Assembly (NCBI GenBank): GCA_913057725.1
Contig: CAJXOS010000029.1
Coordinates: 1-51,644 of the forward strand
DNA: 51,644 nt
DNA from: an uncultured Lewinella sp.
GTDB lineage: Bacteria > Bacteroidota > Bacteroidia > Chitinophagales > Saprospiraceae
Reading direction: 5' to 3'
The translations under genes were made by a program, and so were the position numbers. This document shows, piece by piece, positions 17,305 to 26,000 of the stretch. The notes under the pieces were generated by a model. It was given only the letters and a program-made list of their open reading frames with translations, did not search any database and was not told the DNA's origin. Within the stretch, counting starts at the first letter, position 1. The number at the start of each line of letters is the position of its first letter.

Positions 17305-17595
17305 CTAGGCATCAACAACCTCAACACCCTTCCAGAAAGCTACTCGACCAGTGATTTCTTTGGCCGCATCTTTAGGGGTAGGGTAGTACCAGGCTGCATC
17401 TGCATTGCTTTTGCCATCTACGTTTATACTATAGTACGAGGCCGTACCCTTCCAAGGGCAAACTGTGTTCGTGTTGCTGTCTTGAAAGAACTCAGTTTTA
17501 ATTGATTCTTTTGGAAAATAGTAATTTCCTTCCACATTGACCAAATCATCACTCTCAGCAATTACTTGCCCGTTCCAAATAGCTTGTTTTTTCAT
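17305..17595 (-). CDS. DUF427 domain protein, first gene of the ergothioneine cluster
   Basis: 96 aa single-domain DUF427 protein. Typical features are the VEGNYYFP strand-turn, VCPWKGTASYY and the AAWYYPTP segment, all conserved in the family. The biochemical role of DUF427 is not established. It lies 58 nt upstream of egtB in the same direction, so it probably belongs to the same transcript. It is divergent from the aldo/keto reductase gene, with about 120 bp holding both promoters. Confidence 0.87.
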   Translation of the reverse strand: MKKQAIWNGQVIAESDDLVNVEGNYYFPKESIKTEFFQDSNTNTVCPWKGTASYYSINVDGKSNADAAWYYPTPKDAAKEITGRVAFWKGVEVVDA

Positions 17596-17717
17596 CTTGT
17601 ATTGACTAAGGATTTGTTTAAAGACGTATTCTTATGTAACTATTCGAAATTGCAAGTTGTTGAACGTGTTAAGAGATTATGCCGGAATTCGGTCCGGTTC
17701 AAGACAATTTGCCGCCC

Positions 17718-18605
17718 ATGCAGTTTTATTCGACTTCTTTTGCCGCCCGCCCACTCTCTCGTATCGCGTTAGGGTGCATGTCCTTTCATGATTTGACTAC
17801 TGGCCAGGCCATTATAAATACAGCTCTGGAACTAGGTATCAATTTCTTTGATACGGCTGATTTGTATGACCGCGGCGAGAATGAAAAAATTGTAGGCGAG
17901 GTATTGCATAGCCGCCGGCAAGATGTGTTTATAGCGACCAAAGTCGGAAATCGCATGCGACCTGATGGGAGCGGTTGGGATTGGGTGCCGAGTAAGAAAT
18001 ATATCGTCGGTGCTGTTGAAGATAGTCTACGCCGATTAAAAACGGACTATATCGATCTCTATCAACTCCACGGAGGTACAATTGAAGATCCATGGCCGGA
18101 GATCGTTGAAGCTTTTGAATTGCTAAAAGAGTCAGGGAAGATTAAAGGGTACGGTATTTCCAGTATTCGCCCCAATGTGATTCGGCATTGGGCGGCTGTC
18201 TCGCAAGCGAATACTTGCATGACTCAATACAGTCTACTTGATCGCCGACCAGAAGAGGCTACCCTAAATCATCTTCATGCGGCGGGGCAACATGTTCTAG
18301 TCCGTGGCGCTCTTGCCAAAGGGCTTTTGGCTGGTAAGCCAGCTCGAACCTATTTAGGAATGGAAGAAGGTAATGTGAAAAAGGTGCAAAGGGAGTGGGA
18401 AACACTAGCTGGTACCGATCAAGCCGGTTGGGCTATATCTTTTGCTTTGAAGCCCCCAGCAGTCGGGAGTGTGGTGCTAGGGACAAGTAGTGTAGAACAG
18501 CTTAAGTCTGCTGTCAATTCTTGGGAGCGCGTTAATACACAGCAATTAGATTGGTCAAGTCTGGATGAAGTAGCGCCTGCTCAGCAATACACTAATCATC
18601 GTTAG
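17718..18605 (+). CDS. Aldo/keto reductase
   Basis: 295 aa from MQFYSTSF (17718); an in-frame ATG at 17679 would add 13 residues. A (beta/alpha)8 NADPH-dependent oxidoreductase with the full catalytic tetrad: Asp45 and Tyr50 (FFDTADLYDRG), Lys75 (IATKVGN) and His118 (LYQLHGG). The cofactor-binding C-terminus has VVLGTSSVEQL. Sequence style resembles the AKR subgroup of YccK/general-stress type. The physiological substrate is unknown. It is transcribed alone, divergent from the DUF427-egtB-egtD unit. Confidence 0.9.
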   Translation: MQFYSTSFAARPLSRIALGCMSFHDLTTGQAIINTALELGINFFDTADLYDRGENEKIVGEVLHSRRQDVFIATKVGNRMRPDGSGWDWVPSKKYIVGAVEDSLRRLKTDYIDLYQLHGGTIEDPWPEIVEAFELLKESGKIKGYGISSIRPNVIRHWAAVSQANTCMTQYSLLDRRPEEATLNHLHAAGQHVLVRGALAKGLLAGKPARTYLGMEEGNVKKVQREWETLAGTDQAGWAISFALKPPAVGSVVLGTSSVEQLKSAVNSWERVNTQQLDWSSLDEVAPAQQYTNHR

Positions 18606-18694
18606 AACAGGTGGTTGAAGCTGAGTTAGGACAAGTAGTTTTGCCAAACTAATCCAACTAACTCATCAAATCTAAAACAGCATCGCTGCAAAGA

Positions 18695-18729
18695 ACTGAC
18701 GCATAGTGCGTACTAAGCGCATAGTCAGT
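18695..18729. terminator. Hairpin between convergent genes, possible bidirectional terminator
   Basis: ACTGAC (18695-18700) pairs with GTCAGT (18724-18729), and inside it TGCG pairs with CGCA. It sits between the ends of the aldo/keto reductase and the minus-strand gene at 18828. It lacks a clear T-run. Confidence 0.3.
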
Positions 18730-18827
18730 GAAACTTGAGCTGGACGTTTTCTTTTCGGTTGGTGATCGATAGTATTCGGATACATGAGCGTAGTATTGAA
18801 GTATTTTGAGTGTGTTGTGTATGCTGC

Positions 18828-19235
18828 CTAGTTGGCTGCAACAGCCAGTCCTAGGCGCACTGGTTCATCTAAAAGATCTCCCCAGTCATCAAAGTCGCCA
18901 ATCAACATTTGGCCATCTTCAAACAAGTGGATTTGCCGCTGTGGTCCAGGCTGAATGCCGTAGCTACCTAGCAGGCGCTGGTACTTAAGCATCAAGGTAT
19001 ACTCAGGAATCTCCTCATTGATGAACAAATCGTGGTATTCAAACTCGATGACAAGCGTGCCATAAGCGTTAGCTAATCCATCTGTTTTTAGTTCTTCCCA
19101 AAGCTGATCGCGCAGTTGCATTTCCTGCGGGCTGAGCACCAATGCATCAGTGGCACTAGTGTCAGCAGCAGGATAGGGTGCCAAACTCATAAACAGTGTG
19201 GCAAAAAGGATACATATTACAGTCGGGTGATTCAT
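18828..19235 (-). CDS. Hypothetical secreted protein
   Basis: 135 aa, not recognised. Residues 1-24 look like a signal peptide (MNHPTVICILFATLFMSLAP). The mature part is acidic, with a central YHDLFINEEIPEYTLMLKY segment and a C-terminal GDFDDWGDLLDEPV stretch. There are no Cys in the mature part. It is transcribed alone; the 419 bp upstream holds a 16-bp palindrome and two copies of a small dispersed repeat. Confidence 0.6.
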   Translation of the reverse strand: MNHPTVICILFATLFMSLAPYPAADTSATDALVLSPQEMQLRDQLWEELKTDGLANAYGTLVIEFEYHDLFINEEIPEYTLMLKYQRLLGSYGIQPGPQRQIHLFEDGQMLIGDFDDWGDLLDEPVRLGLAVAAN

Positions 19236-19372
19236 CTTTCTTGGTTTTAAGTCGGGTTACAATCGGGTTCACTATATATTAGGCAAGTGCTGTGCCATAA
19301 AACCTGATTGTGCTTAAGTATCTGTATGTGAGTCATTTATGTTTTGAATATGACTACAGGTTCAAATAAAAG

Positions 19373-19388
19373 TGTTCGAATTCGAACA
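19373..19388. promoter_or_regulatory. Perfect 16-bp palindrome, possible operator
   Basis: TGTTCGAATTCGAACA is identical to its own reverse complement. It lies 138 bp upstream of the minus-strand secreted-protein gene and 266 bp before the permease gene. The size and symmetry suit a dimeric regulator, but no partner is identified. Confidence 0.35.
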
Positions 19389-19473
19389 ATCTTTGTGCGC
19401 TAGCGAACGAATTCAAGCATCTCTACTCAGCAATTCCTACTATTTCGCTCTTTCAATTCTCTCCTCTACCCGC

Positions 19474-19493
19474 TCCAAAGCGTCCCCCGACGC
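19474..19493 (+). repeat. Dispersed hairpin repeat, copy 1
   Basis: TCCAAAGCGTCCCCCGACGC. The core GCGTC-CCCC-GACGC is a 5-bp stem with a 4-nt loop. Same orientation as copy 2, which begins 59 bp later. Confidence 0.75.
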
Positions 19494-19532
19494 AATGGGG
19501 CCAAATTCAAAATGGAAATCAAACTAACTCGT

Positions 19533-19552
19533 TCCAAAGCGTCCCCCGACGC
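19533..19552 (+). repeat. Dispersed hairpin repeat, copy 2
   Basis: The 20-bp unit is identical to copy 1. Here the flank extends the hairpin: CCAA before and TTGG after the core also pair, giving a 9-bp stem with one mismatch. Confidence 0.75.
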
Positions 19553-19654
19553 GTTGGGCGTCTCTCTTCTATTATGAAGATGCGTCTCTTTGGCTATTTC
19601 CCCTAGCATTATTGATCAACTGTCGTATTTTCGTGATAACCGAGTAAAAAAGTC

Positions 19655-20743
19655 ATGATCAAAACCACCCATACAGTAATCCTACTGATTGCGATTGTAT
19701 ACATATTAGTGGTCACTAAGGCCCTTTTATTACCATTCGTCGTCGCTTTATTAATTTGGTATCTAGTTAAGGATATTCGAGATTGGTTGGCGCAAAACCG
19801 ATTCATCCGAGATTACTTACCCCTTTGGCTTCAAAACACTTTGGTTTTTGCCATCATTTTTGGCGTACTCACTTTCGTTTCGCGCTTGCTAGCGATTAGT
19901 TTGGAGAATTTCGGGACAACAATTCCGACCTACGAAGACAATCTAGTAGCGATGAACGCCTTCATAAAGGAGCGTTTTGATTTTGATCTGGTGAGCTACA
20001 TCCAGAATTTCTCCGGAAGCTTTGACTTTACTCAAATAGTGGAGCCCATCGTGAACAGCTTAAGTCAGCTGCTGAGTGATGGATTTATGATTGTCCTTTA
20101 TGTGATCTTTCTGATGCTGGAGGAGTCCACTTTCTCCATCAAGCACCGCCTTTTGTTCAAGGATGACGAGAGTTACCAGGAAACAGTTGATCTCATGCGG
20201 GATATTGACGTTTCCTTTGGAAGCTACATTTCCATTAAGACCTTTACCAGTTTCGTTACTGGTTTGCTGAGCTACATCGTTCTGTTGATGCTGGATGTAG
20301 ATATTCCACTCCTGTGGGCGATCATCATCTTCCTCTTGAACTATATTCCGAGTATTGGGTCGCTGATTGCTACCACATTTCCTGCCATTATTGCCGTGCT
20401 CCAGGCCGGTGAGTTCTTGCCCGGTTTGTGGGTACTTATTGGCGTAGGCTTGATTCAAGTGGTAGTGGGCAACTTCCTGGAGCCACGTCTAATGGGGAAT
20501 TCGCTCAATATTAGTCCATTGGTAGTGATCCTATCCTTGATTGCTTGGGGTGCCATTTGGGGCGTACTTGGTATGGTGTTGAGCGTACCTATTATGGTCA
20601 TGCTTATCATAGTGTGTGCTCGCTTTGAAAGCACACGAAATATCGCCATCATCCTGTCGGAGAATGGGCAAATTGATAACGGCCGAAAAGAAAAACGATT
20701 AGAACGAAGGCAACAATCAGCTGATCAAGTACAGGCTGATTAA
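19655..20743 (+). CDS. AI-2E family transporter (PerM/YdiK-like)
   Basis: 362 aa polytopic inner-membrane protein with two to three N-terminal helices (residues 5-35, 55-80), an extended central region and a C-terminal cluster of four or five helices. Conserved family signatures include NYIPSIGSLIATTFPAI and the VGNFLEPRLMG motif with LNISPLVVILSLIAWGAIWG. The family name comes from TqsA; many members move other solutes or ions, so the substrate is open. The last 27 bp overlap the end of the convergent DoxX gene. Confidence 0.9.
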   Translation: MIKTTHTVILLIAIVYILVVTKALLLPFVVALLIWYLVKDIRDWLAQNRFIRDYLPLWLQNTLVFAIIFGVLTFVSRLLAISLENFGTTIPTYEDNLVAMNAFIKERFDFDLVSYIQNFSGSFDFTQIVEPIVNSLSQLLSDGFMIVLYVIFLMLEESTFSIKHRLLFKDDESYQETVDLMRDIDVSFGSYISIKTFTSFVTGLLSYIVLLMLDVDIPLLWAIIIFLLNYIPSIGSLIATTFPAIIAVLQAGEFLPGLWVLIGVGLIQVVVGNFLEPRLMGNSLNISPLVVILSLIAWGAIWGVLGMVLSVPIMVMLIIVCARFESTRNIAIILSENGQIDNGRKEKRLERRQQSADQVQAD

Positions 20744-21106
20744 GGCTACCGCAAAATAGGTGGCGATTGTTGCAGCACCTTCATAATCTTTGCTCATGCG
20801 TTGACCAAAGAATAGCATCAGTAGTGCTGTGGTTGATAACATCACACCATATTGAGCCATGGCAAGGTCGCCATTGATTACAATCTGCGTAATACCTATA
20901 ACGGAAATTATGCCCGCAGCTACTTCCACTAAGGTGAGCAGAGCTAGTAGTGCAGGAACCATGCCGTTTAGTGGGCTCTTTTCAAAGTGTCCCTTTAACC
21001 AGGAAAGATTACCGGACCAATCCAGGATTTTGTCTACGCCAGATTGTAAAAAGGTGATCGCCCAGAAGGACGTTAAGGCAAGTTGGGCAAATGTAAGGAC
21101 GCTCAT
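20717..21106 (-). CDS. DoxX-like membrane protein
   Basis: 129 aa with four hydrophobic segments (about 8-24, 48-70, 77-100, 108-127). The first carries a FLQSGVDKILDWSG signature, typical of DoxX-like proteins (helix 1 followed by a conserved Gly/Lys). The role of such proteins is poorly defined; some take part in thiol or redox homeostasis. It is divergent from the flavin-reductase gene and overlaps the permease gene tail-to-tail. Confidence 0.8.
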   Translation of the reverse strand: MSVLTFAQLALTSFWAITFLQSGVDKILDWSGNLSWLKGHFEKSPLNGMVPALLALLTLVEVAAGIISVIGITQIVINGDLAMAQYGVMLSTTALLMLFFGQRMSKDYEGAATIATYFAVALISLYLIS

Positions 21107-21272
21107 CAGTAGTGTTTTAATGCAAGTGTTCGACCAGGTGGGAGTCTACCTTTAGCAATGAGATTACAGACATCTTGAGGCAAATCTGACAAAAGAACTA
21201 AGAAGATTTTTGCACCTTTCCCTGCCAATCTGGATCTTACCTGGGATTACGAATATAGTTAAAAGCCGCTTT

Positions 21273-21788
21273 ATGTCTGTTTTGTGTTGTTGTGGTTCCG
21301 TTCGGGCGCGTTCTAGCACTTATCGCTTACTGGAGTCCATTCAGTACGCTTTTCCACAGTACGATTGGACTTACTTTCCACTGGCGCGCTTACCGATTTT
21401 TCAACCGGAAGAAGATCAGGCCCCCTGGCCAGAATCAGTAATAGATTGGCGGCAGCAGGTATCACAAGCTCAAGCAGTGGTTTTTGCAACACCAACTTAT
21501 CTTGAAAACATACCAGCAGCCTTCAAGAGTGCACTCGAGTGGCTGACAACATCTGGTGAGTTGACCGGCAAACCAGTCTTACCGATTACGTTTGCTCCGC
21601 ACCCACCAAGAGGGGAGCGAGCTATGCAATCGCTCTGTTGGTCGCTGCAGGCTTTAGAGGCTAATATTATCGGACAATTGCCACTATTTCAAAACGAGCT
21701 GGAACTAAAAAGAGACCGTTATCACTTTGATAAAGACCATCGGATCCTCCTTTCTGAAAGCCTGAAGTTGCTGTGCGGTGAACAGTAG
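21273..21788 (+). CDS. NADPH-dependent FMN reductase family protein
   Basis: 171 aa from MSVLCCCGSVR (21273); 21 extra residues from an upstream ATG at 21210 would precede the first strand of the fold and are rejected. It has a flavodoxin-like fold. The phosphate-binding loop GSVRARSSTYRLLESI replaces the family GSxRxxSxn motif, and FATPTYLENIPAAFKSALEWL matches the conserved PxYxxxxPgxLKxaiDW segment. Probably a cytosolic quinone or flavin reductase of the ChrR/YieF/azoreductase group. Confidence 0.85.
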   Translation: MSVLCCCGSVRARSSTYRLLESIQYAFPQYDWTYFPLARLPIFQPEEDQAPWPESVIDWRQQVSQAQAVVFATPTYLENIPAAFKSALEWLTTSGELTGKPVLPITFAPHPPRGERAMQSLCWSLQALEANIIGQLPLFQNELELKRDRYHFDKDHRILLSESLKLLCGEQ

Positions 21789-21895
21789 AAATGCTGCCGT
21801 AGAAGGGGCTTCTACAGGAGGGTTACGGTAGTCTCAAAATCAGCCCGGGGGTCCGGCTTATTTATTGTAAATTTACGCGCACTGGAAAGTAAGCT

Positions 21896-22843
21896 ATGAT
21901 TCGGTACTTAATCAAGGAGGATGGTCGCTTGCGCGAGTTGGATGAACCGCAGATTAACTGCTGGGTCAACATTGAGCCCCCCTTTACTCATGAGGAGTTG
22001 GAGGAGGTGGCTAACCAATTTGATATCCCACTAGACTTCTTGACCGACTCACTTGATATCGACGAACGCTCTCGCTACGAGCGCGAAGAGGACGTGCGTC
22101 TAATCGTACTGAATACACCGGTATTGAACAGCATCAAAGAGGAGAATGATGCCGTCTATATTACCGTTCCAGTTGGTATTATCCTATTGCCAGATTACCT
22201 GCTTACGATTACCTCTTACGAGAACCCAGTTCTCCAGCTTTTCCTTGATGACAAAATCAAGCACTTCAATCCCAGCGATGATTCTGCTTTTGTACTGCAA
22301 ATCATGGAGCAGAACGTATACCGTTTCCTCACCGGACTGAAGAAGCTAAACCTTCGCCGTAACCTTATCGAGAAGGAACTTTACGACTCTAGCCGAAATA
22401 AGCAGTTGGTAGAGTTGTTGAGTATCGAAAAGTCGTTGGTCTACTTCATGAATTCTTTAAGCGCAAACGAACTGCTAAAGATGAAAATGAAGCGTACTGA
22501 TTTCTTGCAGATCCGTACGGATGAGGATAAAACGGATCTCTTCGAAGATATCATTATCGACAACAGCCAGGCCTTGGAAATGGCCAATGTATATACCAAT
22601 ATCTTAAATGGTACGATGGATGCCTACGGGAGTATCATTTCCAATAACCTGAACCTCACCATTCGTCGATTGACTTTGATAACCATCATTCTCATGGTAC
22701 CCACGCTTATTGCCAGTTTCTATGGCATGAACGTACCACTTCCCGCACAGGAAAGTCCCTACATGAGTCTGTTCATTATTGGTGGTTCGGTACTGCTGAG
22801 CCTATTGGTAACCTGGTACTTCCAGCGAAAACGCTTGTTCTAG
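21896..22843 (+). CDS. corA: CorA family divalent metal transporter
   Basis: 315 aa. A long cytosolic N-terminal domain with a coiled stalk (about 140-250) is followed by two membrane helices. The first helix ends in the diagnostic YGMNVPLP pore motif (GMN), and the second runs through LFIIGGSVLLSLLVTWYF with a basic tail RKRLF. These are the Mg2+/Co2+/Ni2+ channel hallmarks. Its stop codon overlaps the stop of the convergent histidine kinase gene. Confidence 0.93.
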   Translation: MIRYLIKEDGRLRELDEPQINCWVNIEPPFTHEELEEVANQFDIPLDFLTDSLDIDERSRYEREEDVRLIVLNTPVLNSIKEENDAVYITVPVGIILLPDYLLTITSYENPVLQLFLDDKIKHFNPSDDSAFVLQIMEQNVYRFLTGLKKLNLRRNLIEKELYDSSRNKQLVELLSIEKSLVYFMNSLSANELLKMKMKRTDFLQIRTDEDKTDLFEDIIIDNSQALEMANVYTNILNGTMDAYGSIISNNLNLTIRRLTLITIILMVPTLIASFYGMNVPLPAQESPYMSLFIIGGSVLLSLLVTWYFQRKRLF

Positions 22844-23898
22844 GCCTTTTCCAACGTAAATCCGAAGGTTGAACCCAGTTCCTGCGTACTCCGTACGTTG
22901 ATGGTTTGCTTGTGCGCTTCCATGATGTGCTTAACAATAGAAAGCCCCAGTCCAGAGCCGCCACGAAGACGAGACCGGCTCTTGTCTACCCGGTAAAAGC
23001 GATCAAATACGTGTGGTAGGTGCTCTTTAGGGATACCTATACCATTGTCAGCAATCTCTACCAGGATGTACTTGTCCATGTCGTAGAAACCAATTTTGGT
23101 AATCCCGTCGGTCGCTTGGCCGTATTTAATACTATTATCGATCAAGTTGACTAGAACCTGGCGAATGCTCTCTCGGTCCGCACGGACCCTGAAGCTCTGG
23201 TCCGCACCTGACTTTAGCTCAAGCTTCAGCTTATTCTCTTTGGCCTTGAACTCAAGATCTTCTAATACTTCTGTGGCCAATTCTTTGATGTCGAAGACCT
23301 GCATTTCTAGGATGAGCTCTCCCGTTTCCAATCGGGAAATTGCACTCAAGTCCTCTACAATTGTATAGAGGCGCTCCACGTTCTTAGCCGCTTTGCGCAG
23401 AAACTTCAGATTTATCTCCTCGTCGTCCATTCCACCATCCAGAAGGGTATGCAGATATCCTTGGATATTGAAGATCGGAGTCTTTAGCTCATGAGAAATA
23501 TCTCCTATGAACTTACGACGATACTCAGCCCAGGACTTATACTTGGCAATTTCTGCTTCCTGCATCGCTGCCCAGTCACTTACCTCACGCTCCACCTCAT
23601 CCAGGATGTTAGACTTGATATCCACAGTCGTAGACTTCTCACTAGGAGAAACCTTGTGCTGGTGGATGGTCTTATAGATCAATTTGATCTTCCGGTAGAT
23701 GTAGTTCTTAAGGAAGTAAATAGTGATAGCATACGAGATAGCAAACAGGGCTGGCGGAAAAGCCAACCACAGGATTTGTATCTGCGTGATGTTAGTCGCT
23801 GCAACGAGCGCAGCAAAAAACACGCTTCCCGCTGCCGTGATTAGAAAGGCAACGAAAATAGCAATTTGTCTTGGAGTCGAATTCTTTAACATAGCCAT
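22840..23898 (-). CDS. Sensor histidine kinase (PhoR-like)
   Basis: 352 aa. Two membrane helices (about 11-33 and 42-63) with only a short loop between them, so there is no sizeable periplasmic sensor. HisKA motif FIGDISHELKTPIFN with phospho-acceptor His136; N box NLIDNSIKYGQ, G1 DNGIGIP, F box FDRFYR and G2 GGSGLGLSIVKH all present. The order after the response regulator (21 nt gap) defines a two-component operon. Without a periplasmic domain it may sense the membrane or a partner protein, as PhoR does with the Pst system. Confidence 0.93.
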   Translation of the reverse strand: MAMLKNSTPRQIAIFVAFLITAAGSVFFAALVAATNITQIQILWLAFPPALFAISYAITIYFLKNYIYRKIKLIYKTIHQHKVSPSEKSTTVDIKSNILDEVEREVSDWAAMQEAEIAKYKSWAEYRRKFIGDISHELKTPIFNIQGYLHTLLDGGMDDEEINLKFLRKAAKNVERLYTIVEDLSAISRLETGELILEMQVFDIKELATEVLEDLEFKAKENKLKLELKSGADQSFRVRADRESIRQVLVNLIDNSIKYGQATDGITKIGFYDMDKYILVEIADNGIGIPKEHLPHVFDRFYRVDKSRSRLRGGSGLGLSIVKHIMEAHKQTINVRSTQELGSTFGFTLEKA

Positions 23899-23919
23899 AT
23901 AGGCGCAAATCTAGCTGGG

Positions 23920-24603
23920 CTAAAACTCAAACTTGTAACCAATGCCCTTTATGGTCTTGATGTAATGGTCGCCGATTTTCTCGCGCAACTTCCTAATGTG
24001 TACATCAATAGTTCGGTTTCCAACAATAACATCGGTACCCCACACCTTATTGAAGATCTCCTCGCGAGAAAATACCTTTCCAGGTTTCGAAACAAGCAAA
24101 TTGAGGAGCTCAAACTCCTTCTTGGCTAGTTCGATGGTTTCTTCTCCACGCAGGACTACGATTCGATCCCGGTCGATCAAGAGATCACCCATTTGAATGG
24201 TGTTCTCCACTTCCTCTTTCTCTGATCGTCCACTGCGTCTCAGCAGTGCTTTGATACGGCTCAGGAATACCCGAGGGCGAATTGGTTTAGTAATGTAGTC
24301 ATCGCCACCTGTTTCCAAGGCTGCGATTTGTGAAAAATCTTCTTCCCGTGCAGTGAGGAATGCGATAACCGTTTGAGCAAATTTTGGACGCGAGCGCAAA
24401 ACCCGGCATACTTCTACACCGTCCATCTTTGGCATCATGATGTCAAGGATGATCAGGTCAGGATTTTCCTGTTCTGCTTTTTGAATACCTGCTTCTCCGT
24501 CAGAGGCAGTAACTACTGAAAAACCCTCTTTCTCAAGGTTATACTGCAGGAATTCTAGAATATCGGGCTCATCGTCAACGACGAGAATCTTTGCCGTGTC
24601 CAT
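23920..24603 (-). CDS. OmpR/PhoB-family response regulator
   Basis: 227 aa. Receiver domain with acidic pair Asp10/Asp11, phospho-acceptor Asp54 (LIILDIMMPKMDG), Thr in FLTARE and Lys in YITKPIRP. The C-terminal winged helix (about 130-227) ends GNRTIDVHIRKLREKIGDHYIKTIKGIGYKFEF in style, that is the OmpR/PhoB DNA-binding fold. It is the first gene of the operon with the kinase. A Bacteroidota -7 box lies about 20 nt upstream. Confidence 0.94.
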   Translation of the reverse strand: MDTAKILVVDDEPDILEFLQYNLEKEGFSVVTASDGEAGIQKAEQENPDLIILDIMMPKMDGVEVCRVLRSRPKFAQTVIAFLTAREEDFSQIAALETGGDDYITKPIRPRVFLSRIKALLRRSGRSEKEEVENTIQMGDLLIDRDRIVVLRGEETIELAKKEFELLNLLVSKPGKVFSREEIFNKVWGTDVIVGNRTIDVHIRKLREKIGDHYIKTIKGIGYKFEF

Positions 24604-24623
24604 ACGGTTATTTGTCTTTGAGG

Positions 24624-24631
24624 CAAAAGTA
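24624..24631 (-). promoter_or_regulatory. Bacteroidota-type -7 box for the two-component operon
   Basis: On the minus strand TACTTTTG (followed by C) fits TAnnTTTGY exactly and lies 20 nt before the response regulator ATG. A clear upstream TTG element at the usual distance is not visible. Confidence 0.4.
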
Positions 24632-24758
24632 AAGCTTTGCCCTGCGATTAATTGAGTTGGGGTGTTAAATTATTATTAAACAACTGTTTATGCAATGTCA
24701 ACTCGCTAATGCATCTTTCTTTTTTGAGTCAGAACGTTAAGCGAAAGTCACCACAGCC

Positions 24759-25091
24759 TTAATTACCGGCCTCTGCTTCAATCACCTGTAGGTGCGAAAG
24801 GACATCTTCGTAGACGGCCTCTAACTCCTTTGGGTTCTGCTGTAAAATCTGCATGCTGGTCACAAATTCGTCCATTGCAAAACCGCGTTGTTCCAGAATG
24901 CGTCCATAATAGTGCTCGTAAACACTGTCTTGATGTAATTTGGGTAGCTCACGGCCAGCGGGCTCAATGATGAGTGATTCGGCAATGATCTCCACCAAGG
25001 CCTCACGAGGGATGGGGGAGGGAGCGGTTTCCGGCGCCGTGGAACAGGCCGCAGCTAGCAATGTTAGCGTGAATAAGATTGTACGGAGCAT
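24759..25091 (-). CDS. DUF4296-like lipoprotein
   Basis: 110 aa. A lipoprotein signal with lipobox LLAAACST (Cys at about 16). The mature part is mostly helical, with the pattern IPREALVEIIAESLIIE, then YEHYYGRILEQRGFAMDEF. This arrangement (short lipoprotein, helical, VxiLaExhLxEa at the start and a HyxyLxxxgit-type middle) is that of the DUF4296 family found mainly in Bacteroidota. Its function is unknown. It lies 47 nt downstream of sixA, same strand. Confidence 0.72.
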   Translation of the reverse strand: MLRTILFTLTLLAAACSTAPETAPSPIPREALVEIIAESLIIEPAGRELPKLHQDSVYEHYYGRILEQRGFAMDEFVTSMQILQQNPKELEAVYEDVLSHLQVIEAEAGN

Positions 25092-25137
25092 AAATAGGTT
25101 AAGCTATATAAAGCAGCAAGCGATTTTCTGAATTGTG

Positions 25138-25638
25138 CTAAAAATATTGCTTCGGGTAGTGAACGGCTACTACCTGAGCATTGTCGGGGCTCATTTCTGC
25201 CCAGCTCTTCGCTGCTGGGGCTTCAATTTCAACAATGCCACAAGTGGGTAGGTTGTCCAGAAAGTCGTTTCGATAAAAAAGATTGGCTACCATGGTGAAC
25301 GTCGGATTGTGCCCGAATAGCGCTACATCTGACCACTGATCATCTAAGCCCGTAATAAGATTGATCAGGCTGGCACTCGATGCTTCGTAGATTTGCTCAC
25401 GTAGCAAGACATCTTCTTCTGCGATATTCAGTGCTTCAGCAAATTCGAAAGCCGTTGTTCGGGCTCTCATTGCGGTGCTGCTAATCAAGCGATCTGGTCG
25501 CCAGCCACGACTAGCCATCAATTGGGCCATAAATGGAGCATCTCGTTTTCCTCGTTTGTTGAGCGGACGATCATGGTCACTCAGACTGATGTCTTCCCAA
25601 CTTGATTTTGCGTGGCGGATTAAGGTGAGCTTTCTCAT
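25138..25638 (-). CDS. sixA: SixA-like phosphohistidine phosphatase
   Basis: 166 aa from MRKLTLIRHA (25638); an upstream ATG at 25713 would add a spurious hydrophobic stretch. Histidine phosphatase superfamily: the phospho-accepting RHA motif is Arg8-His9 near the N-terminus, with SSTAMRARTTA as second Arg region and the downstream catalytic His in LFGHNPTFT. Length and motif spacing fit SixA, which removes phosphate from histidine on phosphotransfer proteins. A two-component pair lies nearby, but a direct link is only inference. Confidence 0.88.
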   Translation of the reverse strand: MRKLTLIRHAKSSWEDISLSDHDRPLNKRGKRDAPFMAQLMASRGWRPDRLISSTAMRARTTAFEFAEALNIAEEDVLLREQIYEASSASLINLITGLDDQWSDVALFGHNPTFTMVANLFYRNDFLDNLPTCGIVEIEAPAAKSWAEMSPDNAQVVAVHYPKQYF

Positions 25639-25653
25639 GGACCAAAATTTTCC

Positions 25654-25683
25654 CAAAAATACGCCAAGTATTACGAACAAAAA
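25654..25683 (-). promoter_or_regulatory. Promoter-like boxes upstream of sixA
   Basis: On the minus strand TTTTTG (25683-25678) is followed after 16 nt by TATTTTTG (25661-25654), matching TAnnTTTG. The box ends 15 nt before the sixA start and supports that start. The spacing is slightly short. Confidence 0.4.
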
Positions 25684-25865
25684 CCTATTTTTATTCCTGA
25701 GGTTCTGCAGCAAGACTTATGCGCTTCCGTGTCAACATGTAGAATTACCCCCTGTCTGCTTTACCCTAACCCACCATTTCGGGAAATACTTGCTTTAATC
25801 CACTTCTAAGGGCTGTGAAAATAGCTGTCTAAGTCACCATGCTAGTTGATTCGCTCTTGTTGCTT

Positions 25866-25889
25866 AGACAAGCAGACAAGCAGACAAGC
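25866..25889. repeat. Short tandem repeat, 3 x 8 bp
   Basis: Three perfect head-to-tail copies of AGACAAGC in the 360-bp region between the divergent sixA and SDR genes. Confidence 0.8.
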
Positions 25890-26000
25890 GACTGTACGAT
25901 AAATTTCTTCTGTTTTCGATGAAGATTGTACCTTGCCCGCTACTCAAAGGGACGATAGGGTATTACGCATCAAACTACTGAATGACTAACAAATCTATCC

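Larger units (their letters stand above)
19236..19654. other. Divergent intergenic region with palindrome and repeats
   Basis: 419 bp between a minus-strand gene and the AI-2E-family permease gene. It holds a perfect 16-bp palindrome (19373-19388) and two copies of a hairpin-forming repeat (19474-19493 and 19533-19552). No gene-like reading frame was seen. Confidence 0.7.

Noticed and set aside
19373..19388. GTTCGAATTC as the T-arm of a tRNA gene
   Set aside because: No acceptor, D or anticodon stem can be drawn around it, and the sequence is a simple palindrome.
25866..25889. AGACAAGC tandem repeat as a regulatory array
   Set aside because: Three short copies are within what slippage produces, and no linked promoter element supports a regulatory role.
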